A stretch of 64,000 bases of DNA, from contig JAGBXX010000015.1 in the NCBI GenBank assembly GCA_017629035.1, positions 91,739 through 155,738 of the forward strand. Direction: 5' to 3'. The stretch comes from Alistipes sp. (lineage in GTDB: Bacteria; Bacteroidota; Bacteroidia; Bacteroidales; Rikenellaceae). The translations under genes and the position numbers were made by a program. The notes below the pieces were generated by a model, which saw nothing but the letters and a program-made list of their open reading frames with translations, had not been told where the DNA came from and ran no database searches. Numbering within the stretch: position 1 is the first letter of the stretch; every line of letters begins with the position of its first letter. Shown here piece after piece: positions 8,459 through 17,873 of this stretch.

Positions 8459-10249
8459 TTAATCCATCTTAAGAACCGCAAGGAAGGCTGACTGAGGCAC
8501 CTGTACCGAACCAATCTGACGCATACGCTTCTTACCCGCCTTCTGCTTCTCGAGGAGCTTACGCTTACGTGAGATATCACCACCGTAACACTTTGCAGTA
8601 ACATCCTTACGCACCGCCTTCACGGTCTCACGGGCAATAATCTTTGCGCCGATAGCTGCCTGAATAGCGATATCGAACTGCTGGCGTGGGATGAGCTCCT
8701 TTAGCTTCTCGCACATCTTGCGACCGAAGTCGTAGGCATGGTCGGCATAGATAAGCGACGAGAGCGCATCGACAGCCTCGCCATTGAGGAGGATATCGAG
8801 CTTTGCGAGCTTGCTTATCTGATAGCCTGTGCGGTGGTAGTCGAACGAGGCGTAGCCCTTAGAGATACTCTTGAGCTTGTCGTAGAAGTCGAAGACGATC
8901 TCCGAGAGTGGCATCTCGAAGTTCACCTCGACACGATCCTGCGTGATGAATGTCTGATTCTTCATCACACCACGCTTGTCGATACATAGCTTGAGCACGT
9001 TGCCGAGGAAGTCGGCTTTGGTGATTATCTGTGCGAGGATATATGGCTCCTCGATCTTTGCGACCTTGGTGATCTCCGGAAGGCCCGAAGGGTTGTGCAC
9101 CTCGAGCTCCTCGCCCGTGGTTGTGGTGATGTGGTACGATACGTTAGGCACGGTAGTGATTACATCCATGTCGAACTCACGGTATAGGCGCTCCTGGATG
9201 ATCTCCATGTGGAGGAGTCCGAGGAAGCCACAGCGGAAGCCGAAGCCGAGGGCAAGAGAGCTCTCAGGCTCGAACGTGAGCGAGGCATCGTTGAGCTTAA
9301 GCTTCTCGAGCGAGGCACGAAGATCCTCGTACTGGTCAGCCTCGACTGGATATACGCCGGCGAAGACCATAGGCTTGACATCTTCGAAGCCGGCGATAGA
9401 CTCGGTACATGGGTTTGCCACGGCGGTGATAGTATCACCCACCTTGACATCTGTCGAGTTCTTGATACCCGAGCAGATATAACCTACGTCACCCGCCTTG
9501 ATCTCGTCGCGAGCAACCATCTTGAGCTTCAACACACCAATCTCGTCGGCATCATACTCGCTGCCGGTGTTGAAGAACTTCACATGGTCGCCCTTGCGGA
9601 TAGTGCCATTGAATACACGGAAATATGCAATAACACCACGGAATGGGTTGAACACTGAGTCGAAGATGAGTGCCTGGAGTGGTGCATTCTCGTCGCCCTT
9701 AGGTGCTGGGATACGCTCGATGATAGCCTCGAGGACATCCTCGACACCCTGACCTGTCTTGCCCGAAGCAAGAAGGATATCCTCATCCTTGCAGCCGATA
9801 AGGTCGATAATCTGATCCTTAACCTCGTCGATCATTGCCGACTCGCAGTCGATCTTATTGAGCACGGGGATGATCTCGAGATCCTGGCCAAGGGCGAGAT
9901 ACAAATTGGAGATTGTCTGAGCCTGGATACCCTGTGTTGAGTCAACAACAAGGAGTGCACCCTCGCACGAAGCGATAGCACGTGACACCTCGTACGAGAA
10001 GTCGACGTGTCCTGGGGTGTCGATAAGGTTGAGTGTATACATCTGACCATCACGAGCCTTGTACTCCATCTGGATAGCGTGGCTCTTGATAGTGATACCC
10101 TTCTCACGCTCAAGGTCCATGTCGTCGAGCACCTGAGCCTGCATCTCACGCTGATTTAGCGTATTTGTCTTCTCCAAAAGACGGTCAGCGAGGGTACTCT
10201 TACCGTGGTCGATGTGTGCAATAATACAGAAGTTGCGAATATTCTTCAT
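8459..10249 (-). CDS. lepA: elongation factor 4 (LepA)
   Basis: A 596-residue translational GTPase that acts on the ribosome in back-translocation or initiation quality control. The G1 loop AHIDHGKST is at residues 11-19, G2 is in [10 protein letters not shown]3 is DTPGHVDF and G4 is NKID. The LepA-specific C-terminal domain includes [15 protein letters not shown] and [18 protein letters not shown]. Length is that of the family. It has a promoter at 10293-10323 and is followed by the dispersed element rather than by an ordinary terminator. Confidence 0.97.
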   Translation of the reverse strand: MKNIRNFCIIAHIDHGKSTLADRLLEKTNTLNQREMQAQVLDDMDLEREKGITIKSHAIQMEYKARDGQMYTLNLIDTPGHVDFSYEVSRAIASCEGALLVVDSTQGIQAQTISNLYLALGQDLEIIPVLNKIDCESAMIDEVKDQIIDLIGCKDEDILLASGKTGQGVEDVLEAIIERIPAPKGDENAPLQALIFDSVFNPFRGVIAYFRVFNGTIRKGDHVKFFNTGSEYDADEIGVLKLKMVARDEIKAGDVGYICSGIKNSTDVKVGDTITAVANPCTESIAGFEDVKPMVFAGVYPVEADQYEDLRASLEKLKLNDASLTFEPESSLALGFGFRCGFLGLLHMEIIQERLYREFDMDVITTVPNVSYHITTTTGEELEVHNPSGLPEITKVAKIEEPYILAQIITKADFLGNVLKLCIDKRGVMKNQTFITQDRVEVNFEMPLSEIVFDFYDKLKSISKGYASFDYHRTGYQISKLAKLDILLNGEAVDALSSLIYADHAYDFGRKMCEKLKELIPRQQFDIAIQAAIGAKIIARETVKAVRKDVTAKCYGGDISRKRKLLEKQKAGKKRMRQIGSVQVPQSAFLAVLKMD

Positions 10250-10292
10250 CTCGTATCTTTTCTCTTAAATTACTTACCTGCAAATTAGAGTA

Positions 10293-10323
10293 CAAAGATA
10301 GTGAAAATTTCGGAATAATCGAA
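10293..10323 (-). promoter_or_regulatory. probable lepA promoter
   Basis: TATCTTTG on the minus strand at 10300-10293 is a good -7 element. The -33 region reads TTTC rather than TTTG, so it is weaker. Confidence 0.45.
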
Positions 10324-10355
10324 ACTTTCTCGCTAATTAAATATGTAGTGGTGAT

Positions 10356-11159
10356 TTATTCGCCCTTTTTAGCCTCCTCCTGAGCTCTCATGCTCGACTC
10401 GTAGTAGGCATTCTTGATCACAGACTCGAGGGTCTTGAGGCCACCCTCGCCACCATTATCACCCTTGTTCTCGGCCTTCTCTTCGGGCTTGAGCCAGAGG
10501 TAAATCTGCGACTCGGTACCGTCACGCAGACGGCCGATATTCTTGCGGTGAGTCCAGACAAGAAGCACGGCAACGACCCACGAGAAGATGATAAATGGCA
10601 CACTCTGGAAAGGTGCTGCAGGATCGTAGGTCATGGTAGCAAATATCATCACAAGCAGCGGATAGCAGCAGCCAGCAACCATCGAAGCGAGTGATACGTA
10701 GTGCGAAATTGCAAATACTAAACACCAGATACCGAAGCACATAAGCAAGATAGGAGGATAGATTGCAGTACCTGCACCAAGCAGCGTAGCAACACCCTTA
10801 CCGCCACGGAAACCGGCAAAGATTGGGAAGATATGTCCGAGCACCACAGCCACTGTTGCGATAATACGCATGTTGATCAACCAGGCCTCGCTCACAGAGT
10901 TATCGTAGCGCAATAGTGCAGTGAGCATAACGCCACCAAAACCCTTGAAGTAGTCGATAACAAAAACCGGAAGAGCGGCACGTTTGCCGAGCACACGCAA
11001 CATGTTGGTTGTACCCGCATTTTTCGAGCCATGCTCACGAATATCTATGCCATAATATTTCTTGCCAATCCACACCGCACTGGGTATAGAACCGAGCAAA
11101 TAACCGATAACAAGAATTGTGAAAGCAGTGTAATAGGTCAATACTCCCCAAGTCTCCAT
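10356..11159 (-). CDS. plsY: glycerol-3-phosphate acyltransferase PlsY
   Basis: A 267-residue membrane enzyme that transfers an acyl group from acyl phosphate to glycerol-3-phosphate, the first step of phospholipid synthesis. The three PlsY motifs are visible: YLLGSIPSAVWIGK, GSKNAGTTNMLRVLG with FVIDYFKGF, and GHIFPIFAGFRGGKGVAT. About six or seven hydrophobic segments span the sequence. The last 50 or so residues after RLRDGTES form an unusual hydrophilic, Glu/Lys/Gly-rich tail that makes the protein longer than the usual 200-220. It has its own promoter and is divergent from the yitT-like gene. Confidence 0.93.
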   Translation of the reverse strand: METWGVLTYYTAFTILVIGYLLGSIPSAVWIGKKYYGIDIREHGSKNAGTTNMLRVLGKRAALPVFVIDYFKGFGGVMLTALLRYDNSVSEAWLINMRIIATVAVVLGHIFPIFAGFRGGKGVATLLGAGTAIYPPILLMCFGIWCLVFAISHYVSLASMVAGCCYPLLVMIFATMTYDPAAPFQSVPFIIFSWVVAVLLVWTHRKNIGRLRDGTESQIYLWLKPEEKAENKGDNGGEGGLKTLESVIKNAYYESSMRAQEEAKKGE

Positions 11160-11221
11160 AAAACTCTATATTAAATTGATTTACAACATGTTGTCCACCC
11201 TCGGACAGCACATAATTTAGA

Positions 11222-11252
11222 CAAAGTTAACAAAAAAATTTTAATCACCAAA
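11222..11252 (-). promoter_or_regulatory. plsY promoter
   Basis: On the minus strand TTTG, 19 bp, TAACTTTG, with about 55 nt of leader before the ATG at 11159. Confidence 0.65.
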
Positions 11253-11322
11253 AATTCATCGCCACCAAGTACGATATTGGCCGAACAAAATTGGTGGTTG
11301 ATAAAAATTTCGGTCAACCTTT

Positions 11323-11352
11323 TTGTTGTTTCCAAAAATTAATGTATCTTTG
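11323..11352 (+). promoter_or_regulatory. promoter of yitT-like and miaB
   Basis: TTG, 19 bp, TATCTTTG, ending 39 nt before the ATG at 11392. It is divergent from the plsY promoter. Confidence 0.7.
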
Positions 11353-11391
11353 GAAGTTATTTATGAATAAAACTATAGTTTTTGCATATTT

Positions 11392-12405
11392 ATGAATATT
11401 TCTACTAAGCTCTCTCAGATGGTTGTATCAACCAAGGAGTCAATCTGCGACCTTAAGTGGTGGTCATCAATGGGACAGATTGTTTTTGGCTGCTTTATGG
11501 TTGCCATTGCATTTGTCGTTTTCATCAACCCTTACAACTTGGTGCCTGGTGGTATCTATGGTCTTGCCCTGGTGCTCCACAACCTCTTCCCATCAATCCA
11601 GGTGGGTACATTTGGCTATATGTTCGATGTGCCACTTATTCTCACAGCACTCATTCTCTTTGGTGGAACATTTGGCGGTCGCACAATCTTTGCATCGTTC
11701 ATCACCCCTGGTATCATGAACCTCATGGACTACCTTGTCTACCCATCTAAGCAGGCTATCGAGGCACTCGACCCAACACAGCTTCTCGGCGGCCAGATCG
11801 ACCTCTCTGAGCACCTCATGCTCGCAGCAATCATCGGTGGTGTATTCAGCGGTATTGGCGTAGGTATTGTGATTCGCAACAACGCAGCAACAGGTGGTAC
11901 AGATATCACAGGTATGCTTCTTCACCGCTTTGCTAAGATGAAGTTTGCCAACGGCGTATTGCTCTCGGATGCAATCATCGTGTTGTCAGGTTTGGTGGTT
12001 ATCGGCTTTGGCGTGGGTATCGACGGCCCAGGTGCAGGCGTTATGCTCTCGCTCTACTCTGGCGTATGTATCTTCGTGAATGCTAAGGTTTTGGGCTACA
12101 CTATCGACGGTGCTTCACGTGATAAGTTGCTCTACATCATCTGCGACGAGCACTCTGACAAGATGCGTCACTACATCCTCCATGAGCTCAACCGTGGTGG
12201 TACCTATATCAAGGCTAAGGGTATGTACACCGATGCTGACAAGGAGATGATCTTCCTCGTTGTTAACCGCAAGGAGGTGCGCAACGTGCAGAACAAGATC
12301 AAGGAGTTCGATCCTAAGTCATTTGTTGTTGTTACCGACGCTTACGACACCTTTGGCCAGGGCTTCAAGCCATTCCCAGAGGAGAACGGCATGCCTACAG
12401 AGTAA
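11392..12405 (+). CDS. YitT family membrane protein
   Basis: A 337-residue protein with five or six transmembrane segments (DUF161 type, with IAFVVFINPYNLVPGGIYGLA near residue 45 and RNNAATGGTDITG near residue 165). A soluble C-terminal DUF2179 domain of about 85 residues follows and contains RGGTYIKAKGMYT and KEMIFLVVNRKE. The family's function is not established and a transporter role is only supposed. It is followed after 20 nt by miaB on the same strand, so the two are likely cotranscribed. Length and domain order are normal. Confidence 0.85.
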   Translation: MNISTKLSQMVVSTKESICDLKWWSSMGQIVFGCFMVAIAFVVFINPYNLVPGGIYGLALVLHNLFPSIQVGTFGYMFDVPLILTALILFGGTFGGRTIFASFITPGIMNLMDYLVYPSKQAIEALDPTQLLGGQIDLSEHLMLAAIIGGVFSGIGVGIVIRNNAATGGTDITGMLLHRFAKMKFANGVLLSDAIIVLSGLVVIGFGVGIDGPGAGVMLSLYSGVCIFVNAKVLGYTIDGASRDKLLYIICDEHSDKMRHYILHELNRGGTYIKAKGMYTDADKEMIFLVVNRKEVRNVQNKIKEFDPKSFVVVTDAYDTFGQGFKPFPEENGMPTE

Positions 12406-12425
12406 CATCCAACCCCAAAACAACT

Positions 12426-13778
12426 ATGAATATTTCAGTTAACAACCTACGCCCTTTGACCGGCAGCGGTCGCAAGCTATATATCGAAACCTACGGTTGC
12501 CAGATGAATGTTGGCGACTCGGAGATTGTGGTGTCGATCATGCAGCAGGAGGGCTATCGTTATACCGAGAATCTCGATGAGGCCGACATCGTGTTGATCA
12601 ACACCTGCTCGATACGTGATAATGCAGAGCAGCGCATTTGGGGTCGACTCAGCGAGATGCGTCATAAGCGCAAGCAGAAGCCATCGCTTATCATCGGCAT
12701 CATCGGCTGCATGGCCGAGCGCCTCAAGGATGAGCTCACGAAGGGTGGCACGGGTGTAGATATCGTTGCTGGCCCCGACTCTTATCGTGACCTGCCGCAC
12801 CTTGTGCGTGAGGTGGACAACGGCTCTACGGGCGTCAATGTGGAGCTCTCGAAGGAGGAGACTTATGCCGAGATCGCCCCTGTGCGCCTTGACCGCAATG
12901 GTGTGAGCGCCTTTATTGCTATCATGCGTGGCTGCAACAACTACTGCTCATACTGCGTAGTGCCATACACCCGAGGTATTGAGCGTAGCCGTGATGCAGC
13001 GACCATCGTTGCCGAAGCACGCACACTCTTCGAGAATGGCTATCGTGAGGTTACGCTCTTGGGTCAGAATGTCAACTCTTACCGCACAGGCGAGGTCGAC
13101 TTCCCCGAGCTATTGAAGCAGGTGGCTGAGATCTCACCACTCTTGCGTGTACGTTTTGCTACATCACACCCTAAGGATATCAGCGATAAGCTCCTTGAGA
13201 CTATGGCCTCAATGCCTAACATCTGCAAGGCTATCCACCTCCCTGCGCAGTCAGGCTCTACGGAGATGCTCAAGCGCATGAACCGCAAGTATACTCGTGA
13301 GTGGTACTTGGAGCGTGTCGAGGCTATTCGTCGCTATATGCCCGATTGTGCTATCACCACCGACCTCATCGCAGGCTTTGCCCACGAGAGCGAGGAGGAG
13401 CACGAGGCAACACTCTCACTCATGCGTGAGGTGGGCTACGACTTTGCCTACATGTTTAAGTACTCGGAGCGTCCAGGCACATTTGCCCAGCGCAACCTCG
13501 GCGACGACATCCCTGAGGATGTCAAGACTCGCCGCCTTACGGAGATCATCGACCTTCAGAATAAGCTCTCGGAGGAGAGTAACAAGCGTGATGTAGGCAA
13601 GGAGTTCGAGATCCTCGTTGAGTGCACATCTAAGCGTAGCGAGGAGCAGCTTTCAGGCCGCACATCGCAGAATAAGATGGTGGTATTCGACCGTGGCGAC
13701 CACAAGATTGGCGACTATGTGAAGGTACGTATCACTGGTTGCTCTTCGGCAACACTCTTCGGTGAGGAGATCAAGTAA
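12426..13778 (+). CDS. miaB: tRNA-2-methylthio-N6-dimethylallyladenosine synthase
   Basis: A 450-residue radical-SAM methylthiotransferase that adds the 2-methylthio group to i6A37 of tRNAs. The N-terminal [4Fe-4S] cluster cysteines are in YGCQMN (Cys25), NTCSIRDNAE and IGCMAERL. The radical-SAM motif CNNYCSYC lies in RGCNNYCSYCVVPYTRGIER. The C-terminal TRAM domain is visible from about residue 385. All catalytic cysteines are present. It ends at a bidirectional terminator shared with the convergent transporter gene. Confidence 0.96.
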   Translation: MNISVNNLRPLTGSGRKLYIETYGCQMNVGDSEIVVSIMQQEGYRYTENLDEADIVLINTCSIRDNAEQRIWGRLSEMRHKRKQKPSLIIGIIGCMAERLKDELTKGGTGVDIVAGPDSYRDLPHLVREVDNGSTGVNVELSKEETYAEIAPVRLDRNGVSAFIAIMRGCNNYCSYCVVPYTRGIERSRDAATIVAEARTLFENGYREVTLLGQNVNSYRTGEVDFPELLKQVAEISPLLRVRFATSHPKDISDKLLETMASMPNICKAIHLPAQSGSTEMLKRMNRKYTREWYLERVEAIRRYMPDCAITTDLIAGFAHESEEEHEATLSLMREVGYDFAYMFKYSERPGTFAQRNLGDDIPEDVKTRRLTEIIDLQNKLSEESNKRDVGKEFEILVECTSKRSEEQLSGRTSQNKMVVFDRGDHKIGDYVKVRITGCSSATLFGEEIK

Positions 13779-13796
13779 ATCTACTACATACCTAAC

Positions 13797-13832
13797 AAAA
13801 AAGGGAGTCACGCTAATGACTCCCTTTTTTAT
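13797..13832. terminator. bidirectional terminator between miaB and the BASS gene
   Basis: The stem GGGAGTCA/TGACTCCC is flanked by A6 and T6, so it can act on both converging transcripts. Confidence 0.85.
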
Positions 13833-13835
13833 TAT

Positions 13836-14744
13836 CTATTTTATAGCTTTTCGTTTGTTATACTTCCAGATCTGGTAGCTATTTATCAGGTTTTGCCATA
13901 CGATGTAGGCTGTTGGGGCGATTGAGGCCACGGGGTCGAGGAAGTTGAGAGAGAGCCATATCGCAAAGATAGTGTTCTTCTGGCCTACGGACTGCGTAGA
14001 GGCCACCACGTCGCCCTCGAAGCGTCCCATCCACCTGCCGAGCGAGAACTGCGCCACGCACAACACAAGGGCGATTACGGCAAGCAGAATCTCGACATAT
14101 AGCTCCGCCTCGGAGTTCATAATAAAGAGCGTGGTGCGGCCCATGACAAGGATCAGCGACACAAGCCACAGGTAGAACGATATGATCGAGTGCGTGGCAA
14201 CCCATTGGGCAAGCTTAGGGAGCAACCATCTGCACAACTGCGCCACAACAAAGGGGGCAATGAGCGTAGGCGCCACACGGCCAATAATCTCGACAAAGGT
14301 GCAGCTGCCACTACCAAAGGCGTGGAGCATAGGAGGAACAAGCAGGGCTGTCACGAAGTTGCAGACAAGGCTATATGTCACCATGGGAGCAACGTTTGCG
14401 CCGAGCATACCAGCGATAACGACTGCCGCCATGGCAATAGGGGCAAGTACACAGATCATAGCACCCTGGGCCACCGTAGCGCCAAGCAGAGGCAGCGTGA
14501 CGTAGTAGACCACCACTGCGCCCACAAACTGCACTGCAAGCATGCCGAGGTGCACCCACCTAAGACGCATCTGGCGAATATCTATGCGGCAAAACGTAAC
14601 AAAGAGCATCGAGGCAATAAGCAGTGGCGTTAGCATATTGCCACTCGCAGCCTCGACACCCGCCAAGGGTCGGCATAACAAAGCACCCACGACCATAGCC
14701 AGGGGCATGAGTATTGTTTGAAGATTGTGTCGTGATATAGCCAT
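13836..14744 (-). CDS. BASS-family (bile acid:Na+ symporter-like) transporter
   Basis: A 302-residue polytopic protein with about nine or ten hydrophobic helices and no signal peptide. The pattern ICVLAPIAMAAVVIAGMLGAN and the later QSVGQKNTIFAIWLSLNFLDP (conserved GQKN near the end) fits the BASS/SBF fold of sodium-coupled organic anion transporters. The substrate cannot be told from sequence, and bile acids should not be assumed. It starts 2 nt after the stop of the large amidase, so the two are one transcription unit. The end shares a terminator with miaB. Confidence 0.75.
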   Translation of the reverse strand: MAISRHNLQTILMPLAMVVGALLCRPLAGVEAASGNMLTPLLIASMLFVTFCRIDIRQMRLRWVHLGMLAVQFVGAVVVYYVTLPLLGATVAQGAMICVLAPIAMAAVVIAGMLGANVAPMVTYSLVCNFVTALLVPPMLHAFGSGSCTFVEIIGRVAPTLIAPFVVAQLCRWLLPKLAQWVATHSIISFYLWLVSLILVMGRTTLFIMNSEAELYVEILLAVIALVLCVAQFSLGRWMGRFEGDVVASTQSVGQKNTIFAIWLSLNFLDPVASIAPTAYIVWQNLINSYQIWKYNKRKAIK

Positions 14745-14746
14745 GA

Positions 14747-17700
14747 CTACTTTATAAGGAATTCAAGAACCGTTTTCATCATCTTATTGCGCTCGCCCTC
14801 GTCGACAATGGTCTCGAACGGAAATCCTGCGACAAAGGTGCGATACTTGCCATTATATACCACTGCGGCGCTCTGGTTTGTGGTGCGATAGCGCATAGCC
14901 ACATAAGCACCACTGCCCGCTGGGCTGACAATCTCGGGCGACTCAACGCAGTATATCTTATCATTAAGCTCGGTGTTAAACTTTACGGAGTAGGCATCCT
15001 TCATAAAGCTATACGTGAGGCTCTTGACATCGCCACGACGTGTAGCCATAGCTCCACCAAAGGTCGCATGAAGCACACCCTCGACAAACTTACGATCAGA
15101 CTCCTTAGCCACGGGCGACTGCCATGTATCGGTGAGAAGATAGCTGCCTGTAACCATTATCGAGCCACCCGACTGCGTGTAACTTTTGAGTCGCTTCTGC
15201 AGCGCCTCGGGCATAGCCTGGAAACGATACTCCGTGCCACTACCCACCTTAGTGCTGCGCTGCTTGCCGAGTATGAGATCCACGGCAGCATAGCCATTAA
15301 GCTCCACATCGCCCTGCTCTACGGCCTTGAGTGAGGCCGAGGCAAACGAGTAGCCCGCAACCACAATAGCACGGCCATGGAGAGCTACAAAATCGAAGCT
15401 ATTGCCAGCGATAACCTCGCTCTCGTAGTCGTTATACGACTGTCCAAGGGCGTTATTATCGTTCTGCGACTGGTAGAGCGCACGGTTAAAGTTGGTCTGC
15501 TCGCCAATGAACGATATATCCTCGATATAGGCCACACCACTGTCGTACGAGTTGTAGAAGCCAGCATTGTTTTCATCATGACGACTCTCGGGGGCCGATA
15601 CTCGGTCAAAACCATTGACCACCATAACTGTCTTGCGTGACTTGCCCACGGCTGCTGCAAGAGTCTCGGAGTCGAAGCTCTCGCCACCCTCATTTACGGC
15701 AGTGACACGATAGCTATATATCTTGCCAGACTCCTGCTCGAGCTCGATACTTGTGCCATCGACCCTGCGTCCTGTGTCGAAACCACCATCGCCGATGCGT
15801 GTATATAATATATAGTAGTCGGGCGTAGCGCTACTCTCCAGCTCATCGACCGTAGCTCTCCAACTAAGCTGCACCTTACTACCCTTGAGCTTCACGGCAA
15901 AGCTATTTACAGGCAGCGGCTGCACAACATACTCCACACCATACTGGCTCGATAGGTAGCGCAACACACCCTTGTATATCGCACGGCTAACGTCGAAGCG
16001 GAACTGTGGATCAAGACCATAGCGCATATCGGTAAAATTCTGGTGCGAGAGCAGCTCAAGGAGCATTGTGGGACACCACGGTAAGCGTGCCTCGTAGTAG
16101 GCCTTATCCCACATACCACGGCGTGACCAACGCTTGTCGTACCTCTGGCGTAGATCCTCGACAATCTGCGTCATGACGATATCCGTGAGGTCACGAGAGC
16201 GCAGACGTGATATATCATCCTCAAACTCTCCCTTATTATCCCTGGTGCAGTAGATACCGAGTGTACCCACCACACTCTCACTCTTGCGAGCACCTGCGTC
16301 AGAGTGGAACGCCAGGGCGAGATCCACGGGGATAGACTTTCCCTTCTGCTTGCTTAGGCGCTCCGAGCCACCCATAAGGGCATTGACCCAGCGAGCACGT
16401 GACATATAGTCATCCTTATAGTCATCTACCCCACCCTTGGGTGCATATACGTCGGTCGAAAAGCCCGACCACTGCAGCCAGTAGCGAGAGCCCTCGGTAA
16501 AGCGTGGGTAGCCACTCACCTCCGAGGCATACTCACGCTGCGAGCTACGCAACGAGGCGTGCACCTCACGATGAATATTACCCATACCACCGCCAATCTT
16601 AACTGCATCGGCAGTGACAACACCCGACGACTTCGATATGTTATCCAGCGACACAAGCTCTACCTGGTCGCCCGCCTCGAAGTAGAACTCGCCAAGTGCT
16701 ACCCACATACCACCACCCATGCGCTGGTTGACAAGGAACTCATGGTCGCCACCCGAGGCATGAACAGTGTAGTGTGCATCGACAACAGAGCGCTTATCGC
16801 TAAAGTACGATACGTAGACGGTATATACTCCCGACTCGGGGATTGCTGCCGACCATGTGGCACGTGCCACACCCTCCTTGTTGCTCTGAGTCGCCACCTT
16901 GCGTGATGTGCCATCAGTAAAGGGGTTGTGGCCCGAGGGGTAGCTGCTCTTGAGGTGGGCAAAGCCTACGCCAGCACTACTCCACTCGCCCTGCTCCTGA
17001 TACGAGCTATCGTCGATACCCTTATCGTTATCAATGATTAGCTCCTCGCTGCGCATGCTACGCTCACGAGGCAGCAACACCGAGGCACCAGCACGCTCAA
17101 GCATGGGGAGAAGGTAGGGAACGACGTAGCTCTGGGTATATAGATCCTCGACAGTCTCCCAGAGTCGTGAGCGCTGCCAGCTCCACTCGCCCGTGTTGTT
17201 ATCAAAGTAGCGGCCATGGCTCTGCCAGAGGGCTATATGTCGGTTTTGAAGGCCCTTTGTTGGCTGCGACACACGGCTCAGGCGAGTAACAAGAGGTGAG
17301 GACGAGGTGTTGGTAAACGAGCCTCCATCACGGTTCTCGGTATAGTACTGCGGAATAAGTCGCTCGATAGCACAGCCGTCGGCATAGAGCTTCAGGTCAT
17401 AATCCTTGAACTCCTTGGGCAGCACCTTGCGCACAGCCTCGTGGAGTCGCTCAATGCTCTCAGGACGCATGGGATAGAAGGCCAACTCGACCGAGGCACG
17501 AATCTCCATAATAGGCTTTGACTCCTGCTCCCCAGAGGTGGTATCACGCTCAGATAGTTCGTCGCCCAGGAGCTTTATCTCGTTGACCTTGACATGGCTA
17601 CCAGCGACCTCCTTGAGTGTTACACGGCGCAGAGCGGCAGAGAGTGAGTCGGCAAGATATTTTGGCACCTTGCGGCGCTGTGCCTCGGCGCTAAATGGCA

Positions 17701-17758
17701 CTGCAAGTGCCACGAGGGCCAAACTTAGGGCTAATATAATATTTCGTAGATTTCGCAT
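14747..17758 (-). CDS. secreted N-acetylmuramoyl-L-alanine amidase-like protein with golvesin-type insert and FnIII domain
   Basis: A 1003-residue exported protein (signal peptide 1-26). The amidase_3 fold appears split. HIALWQSHGRY with a zinc-ligand His lies at 174-184. A golvesin/xanthan-lyase-like beta domain fills about 285-390 (ESGVYTVYVSYFSDKRS). Then LALAFHSDAGA with His485 and LLELLSHQNFTDM with Glu568 complete the catalytic set. An FnIII-like domain lies at about 615-705 (YSYRVTAVNEGGES) and an unrecognised C-terminal domain at about 710-1003. Related genes are often labelled xanthan lyase, which I think is misleading. It likely trims peptidoglycan. It is cotranscribed with the BASS gene. 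Confidence 0.75.
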   Translation of the reverse strand: MRNLRNIILALSLALVALAVPFSAEAQRRKVPKYLADSLSAALRRVTLKEVAGSHVKVNEIKLLGDELSERDTTSGEQESKPIMEIRASVELAFYPMRPESIERLHEAVRKVLPKEFKDYDLKLYADGCAIERLIPQYYTENRDGGSFTNTSSSPLVTRLSRVSQPTKGLQNRHIALWQSHGRYFDNNTGEWSWQRSRLWETVEDLYTQSYVVPYLLPMLERAGASVLLPRERSMRSEELIIDNDKGIDDSSYQEQGEWSSAGVGFAHLKSSYPSGHNPFTDGTSRKVATQSNKEGVARATWSAAIPESGVYTVYVSYFSDKRSVVDAHYTVHASGGDHEFLVNQRMGGGMWVALGEFYFEAGDQVELVSLDNISKSSGVVTADAVKIGGGMGNIHREVHASLRSSQREYASEVSGYPRFTEGSRYWLQWSGFSTDVYAPKGGVDDYKDDYMSRARWVNALMGGSERLSKQKGKSIPVDLALAFHSDAGARKSESVVGTLGIYCTRDNKGEFEDDISRLRSRDLTDIVMTQIVEDLRQRYDKRWSRRGMWDKAYYEARLPWCPTMLLELLSHQNFTDMRYGLDPQFRFDVSRAIYKGVLRYLSSQYGVEYVVQPLPVNSFAVKLKGSKVQLSWRATVDELESSATPDYYILYTRIGDGGFDTGRRVDGTSIELEQESGKIYSYRVTAVNEGGESFDSETLAAAVGKSRKTVMVVNGFDRVSAPESRHDENNAGFYNSYDSGVAYIEDISFIGEQTNFNRALYQSQNDNNALGQSYNDYESEVIAGNSFDFVALHGRAIVVAGYSFASASLKAVEQGDVELNGYAAVDLILGKQRSTKVGSGTEYRFQAMPEALQKRLKSYTQSGGSIMVTGSYLLTDTWQSPVAKESDRKFVEGVLHATFGGAMATRRGDVKSLTYSFMKDAYSVKFNTELNDKIYCVESPEIVSPAGSGAYVAMRYRTTNQSAAVVYNGKYRTFVAGFPFETIVDEGERNKMMKTVLEFLIK

Positions 17759-17781
17759 TTCTTTTCTAATTTTATAATCGG

Positions 17782-17789
17782 CAAAGGTA
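17782..17789 (-). promoter_or_regulatory. -7 element of the amidase gene promoter
   Basis: TACCTTTG on the minus strand, 24 nt before the ATG. No good -33 element is visible at the expected spacing. Confidence 0.4.
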
Positions 17790-17832
17790 CAAAAAAAGTG
17801 GAAGAGTTTCCTCTTGATTTACGAAAAATTGC

Positions 17833-17840
17833 TATCTTTG
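17833..17840 (+). promoter_or_regulatory. -7 element of the M64 peptidase gene promoter
   Basis: TATCTTTG, 33 nt before the ATG. The nearest TTG is only 16 bp upstream, which is closer than usual. Confidence 0.45.
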
Positions 17841-17873
17841 TCGTCAGTAGAAATTTAAACCCAGAAAAACTAT

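Noticed and set aside
11160-11391. Small gene or RNA in the plsY-yitT gap
   Set aside because: Only two divergent promoters and A/T-rich sequence are seen, with no ORF or stable fold.
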